Assembly: GCA_017987115.1 (NCBI GenBank)
Contig: JAGNUG010000020.1
Coordinates: forward strand, 1 to 44,914
Length of the DNA stretch: 44,914 nt
Source: Flavobacteriales bacterium
Lineage (GTDB): Bacteria; Bacteroidota; Bacteroidia; Flavobacteriales_F; PHOS-HE28
Direction: 5' to 3'
Positions within the stretch are counted from its first letter, which is position 1. The number at the start of each line of letters is the position of its first letter. The notes beneath the pieces are model-generated. The model was not told the DNA's origin, made no database searches, and worked only from the letters and a program-made list of their open reading frames with translations. Of the stretch, positions 42,701 through 44,914 are shown in pieces. Both the position numbers and the translations under genes were made by a program.

Positions 42701-43681
42701 ATGCGCACCTTAGTAACACTCACTCTGATCTGCCTTATAACAGGCATTTACGCCCAGACCGACACTACTGGAACACCTGAAGGCTTGGATGGACGCAACC
42801 TTGTGGTCGGCGTTAAGCCTGGCAAAGGTCTTTATGCGGATATTACAAAGGCGGATTCTACCGGAAAAGAAGATCGGGATACGATCCGGATCACGACCAA
42901 ACGGAAGATCATTAAGATTATTACGGAAACACGCGCCTTCGACTCTACAACCGTTGATGTTGAACAGCGCCTAAAGGATATTCGAAGAGGCCGGAGAAAT
43001 GACTTTACATACTGGGCGGGCCTGGATATCGGGGTGAACACGCTGATCGGTCCGGATGGTGATGCGGATCTGGATAAGGACGCTGAATTCATGGAGATCG
43101 ACAATTTGAAGTCTCGGTTCTTCAGTATCAATTTCATGGAACAGAAACTGGAATTCGGGAGCCACCATGCAGGCTTGGTAACTGGTCTTGGATTGGAGTT
43201 CGCCAATTACCATCTGAAGAACAATGTTCTACTTGCCTATGACCGGGATTCCATCTATGGCGTTCCAATGGAAAGCCCGGATTACCGAAAGAACAAGTTG
43301 CGTCAAATGGGTCTGCGCGTTCCGCTGATGCTGGAGTTCAACACAAAGCGTGCACCGCTGCCAACAGAGGATGAGATCCGTTCACGTACTGCAAAGAGCT
43401 ACAGCCGTAAGAATAATGTACATCTGGCTTTTGGTGTCATTGGTACATGGTATTTCGATACCATGTATAAGCAGAAGTACAGCATTGATGGTGTGAAACA
43501 CAAGGACCGTGACAAAGGGGACTACCTGCTCTTACCATACCGTGCAGCCGCAACCGTGCGACTTGGTTACGGTCCTGTCAATGTCTTTGCGGAATATGCA
43601 CTTACTCCGTTGTTCCAGAATAACAAAGGGCCGGAACTCACTCCGCTCAACATCGGTATTACACTGGTCGGGTTCAATTAA
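42701..43681 (+). CDS. Outer-membrane beta-barrel protein (PorT-like family)
   Basis: The 326-residue product has a signal peptide (MRTLVTLTLICLITGIYAQ), a polar N-terminal region rich in Lys, Asp and Thr (about 20-100), and then alternating amphipathic strands (FTYWAGLDIGVNTLIG, HHAGLVTGLGLEFANYHL, VPLMLEFNTKRAP, VHLAFGVIGTWYF, VRLGYGPVNVFAEYALTPL, LNIGITLVGFN). It ends in an aromatic-Asn stretch as expected for an outer-membrane barrel. It resembles the outer-membrane beta-barrel 2 (PorT) type. It follows the sigma, anti-sigma and TonB-C genes and may belong to that regulon. Confidence 0.85.
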   Translation: MRTLVTLTLICLITGIYAQTDTTGTPEGLDGRNLVVGVKPGKGLYADITKADSTGKEDRDTIRITTKRKIIKIITETRAFDSTTVDVEQRLKDIRRGRRNDFTYWAGLDIGVNTLIGPDGDADLDKDAEFMEIDNLKSRFFSINFMEQKLEFGSHHAGLVTGLGLEFANYHLKNNVLLAYDRDSIYGVPMESPDYRKNKLRQMGLRVPLMLEFNTKRAPLPTEDEIRSRTAKSYSRKNNVHLAFGVIGTWYFDTMYKQKYSIDGVKHKDRDKGDYLLLPYRAAATVRLGYGPVNVFAEYALTPLFQNNKGPELTPLNIGITLVGFN

Positions 43682-43751
43682 GCGTATGTCCAAATTCATA
43701 TAGGGTTCTTGAACGTCCCCGTATGGTACGCGCAATGAGGGGTTGGATCCG

Positions 43752-43786
43752 GAAGCCGCAAGCACGTCAGCGTGACTTGCGGCTTC
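43752..43786 (+). terminator. Probable terminator after the barrel gene
   Basis: GAAGCCGCAAG (43752-43762) pairs with CTTGCGGCTTC (43776-43786), and the inner CACG/CGTG extends the stem with a short loop and one bulge. It lies about 70 bp after the stop. Only GCATTTA follows, so the T-tract is weak. Confidence 0.6.
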
Positions 43787-43814
43787 GCATTTAGGTATTC
43801 GCCTGTCAACACCT

Positions 43815-43822
43815 ACTTTTGG
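43815..43822 (+). promoter_or_regulatory. -7 promoter element (TACTTTTG) for yebC
   Basis: TACTTTTG is an exact TAnnTTTG match, 45 bp before the yebC ATG. No good -33 TTG was seen. It lies just behind the preceding terminator. Confidence 0.45.
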
Positions 43823-43867
43823 CTACTTGTTCGCCAGTGCGGACATAGCTTACTACAGCGCATATAG

Positions 43868-44617
43868 ATGGGCCGCATATTCGAAAAACGTAAACACAAG
43901 ATCTTTGCTCGCAATGCCAAGTTGAGCAAATTGTTCAGCCGGATCGGAAAGGAGATCGCAATGGCCGTTAAGGCTGGCGGTCCTTCACCGGACAATAACA
44001 TCCGGTTGAAAATGGCCATGCAGAACGCGCGTGGCATGAACATGCCCAAGGAGATCGTTGAACGGGCCATAAAGAAGGCCGCGGGAGGGGATGAGGCGGA
44101 TTATGCAGAAATGACGTACGAAGGTTACGCACCCGGTGGCATTGCGATCTTTGTTGAAACTGCTACAAATAACACAACGCGTACCGTAGCGAACGTTCGC
44201 AGCTTTTTTTCCAAGTGCGATGGAACCTTAGGTACGTCCGGGTCTCTTGCGCATGTGTTCGATCGGAAGGCAGAATTCGTGATCGAGAACACGACGTTGG
44301 GTGAACGCGATCTGGACGAGTTCGAGATGGAGTTGATCGATGCTGGTGCCGATGATGTGATCCGTGATGACGAAACACTCACGGTACTTGCGGCTTTTAC
44401 GAGTTTTGGAGATATCCAACAAAAACTGGAGGGACTTGGTGTAGAAAGCAAAAGCGCAGAATTGAAACGATTCCCGTTGAGTACGATCCCTGCCGATATA
44501 GATACGGCCCGGAACGTAATGAAGTTGATCGACCTATTGGAGGAGGATGAGGATGTGAATACCGTTTACCATAACATGGACCTGACCGAAGAGGTTGAGG
44601 CCGAGTTGATGGGGTAA
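43868..44617 (+). CDS. yebC: YebC/PmpR family regulator
   Basis: This 249-residue protein belongs to the YebC/TACO1 family, which has been linked to transcription control and to translation of proline-rich stretches. It begins MGRIFEKRKHKIFARNAKLS; many relatives start AGHSKWANIKHRK, so the first residues are of the MGRIFE variant common in Bacteroidota. Further marks are GGPSPDNNIRLKMAMQNARG, MNMPKEIVERAIKKAAG and YEGYAPGGIAIFVE. Length is normal. It converges with the histidine kinase gene with a 15-bp gap. Confidence 0.96.
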   Translation: MGRIFEKRKHKIFARNAKLSKLFSRIGKEIAMAVKAGGPSPDNNIRLKMAMQNARGMNMPKEIVERAIKKAAGGDEADYAEMTYEGYAPGGIAIFVETATNNTTRTVANVRSFFSKCDGTLGTSGSLAHVFDRKAEFVIENTTLGERDLDEFEMELIDAGADDVIRDDETLTVLAAFTSFGDIQQKLEGLGVESKSAELKRFPLSTIPADIDTARNVMKLIDLLEEDEDVNTVYHNMDLTEEVEAELMG

Positions 44618-44632
44618 ATACCAGCAATTATC

Positions 44633-44914
44633 TTAATGCCCTGAAGCTCGCGTGGCAAATCGGATGTGATAGGTGGTGCCATTCTCGTCACCCTGCACTG
44701 CCATGCGCCCATTTAGCTGTTCCACAAGACTGTTGATCAACGATACACCTAATGTCTCTTGATCGCCAGCTATCTTTTCCTGGGGTATGCCTGTGCCATT
44801 GTCAGTATAGACGATGTCATAGTTCCTTTCATTGGCATGGTGGATCGATAATGATATTAGTCCTTCAGAACTACCTTGAAAGGCGTGCTTGAAGGAGTTG
44901 CTGATCAATTCGTT
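44633..44914 (-). CDS. Sensor histidine kinase, C-terminal ATPase part (5' end outside window)
   Basis: The frame is open to the right edge, so only the last 93 residues are visible. The HATPase_c motifs are present: N box NELISNSFKHAFQ, G1 box DNGTGIP and the G2-like region ETLGVSLINSLVEQLNGRMA. The N box form points to the HisKA_2 type of kinase. Its sensor part and partner regulator lie outside the window. The apparent start at 44908 is an internal TTG. Confidence 0.9.
   Translation of the reverse strand, partial: NELISNSFKHAFQGSSEGLISLSIHHANERNYDIVYTDNGTGIPQEKIAGDQETLGVSLINSLVEQLNGRMAVQGDENGTTYHIRFATRASGH

Overview
The window comes from a member of the Bacteroidota, most likely Flavobacteriales-like. 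The evidence is several surface proteins ending in type IX secretion (T9SS) sorting domains of type A and type B, a complex I operon with a short NuoG, promoter-like elements of the TAnnTTTG type, and lipoproteins and barrel proteins typical of the phylum. Genus or species cannot be read from the sequence. No tRNA, rRNA, CRISPR array or prophage was seen.

Layout. 3-8158 (+): the 3' part of the nuo operon, nuoG (partial), H, I, J, K, L, M, N. An unusual 610-bp gene-free stretch with inverted repeats and a probable internal promoter separates nuoG from nuoH. 8181-9020 (+): two small unrecognised genes. 9054-10288: a complete IS3-family (IS407-like) insertion sequence with 13-bp terminal repeats and a 4-bp target duplication (GTCT), whose orfA is frameshifted. 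10353-17985 (-): a housekeeping block transcribed leftward in the order pepA, pdxA, DUF177 (yceD-like), rpmF, plsX, fabH, accB, accC, covering vitamin B6 synthesis, ribosomal protein L32 and the start of fatty acid and phospholipid synthesis. Several gaps in this block hold degenerate runs with a 7-bp period. 18161-21406 (+): a large T9SS type B protein followed after 3 bp by riboflavin synthase. 21396-24338 (-): a secreted M1 peptidase with a type A sorting domain, then metF. 24418-31369 (-): two tandem paralogous CUB/PKD/P-domain proteins with type B domains, preceded by an ECF sigma factor and a membrane protein that carries a type B-like C-terminal domain. 31598-33385 (+): lepA. 33418-39833 (-): a polytopic membrane protein, a lipoprotein and a giant FG-GAP repeat protein with a type A domain. 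40046-43681 (+): a second ECF sigma factor, a translationally coupled anti-sigma-like membrane protein with three 70-residue repeats, a TonB-C-like exported protein and an outer-membrane barrel. 43868-44617 (+): yebC. 44633-44914 (-): the C-terminus of a sensor histidine kinase that leaves the window.

How it fits together. The most interesting part is the pairing of ECF sigma factors with unusual single-pass membrane partners next to T9SS cargo and envelope genes. In the first pair (30812-31369 with 29743-30822) the partner joins a duplicated cytoplasmic motif, one membrane span, a long low-complexity periplasmic linker and a divergent T9SS type B-like domain. That layout would suit an anti-sigma factor that senses the state of the T9SS or its cargo. 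This role is inference: the domain order is visible in the sequence, the function is not. The intergenic heptad-periodic arrays are a second signal that gene annotation would not capture.
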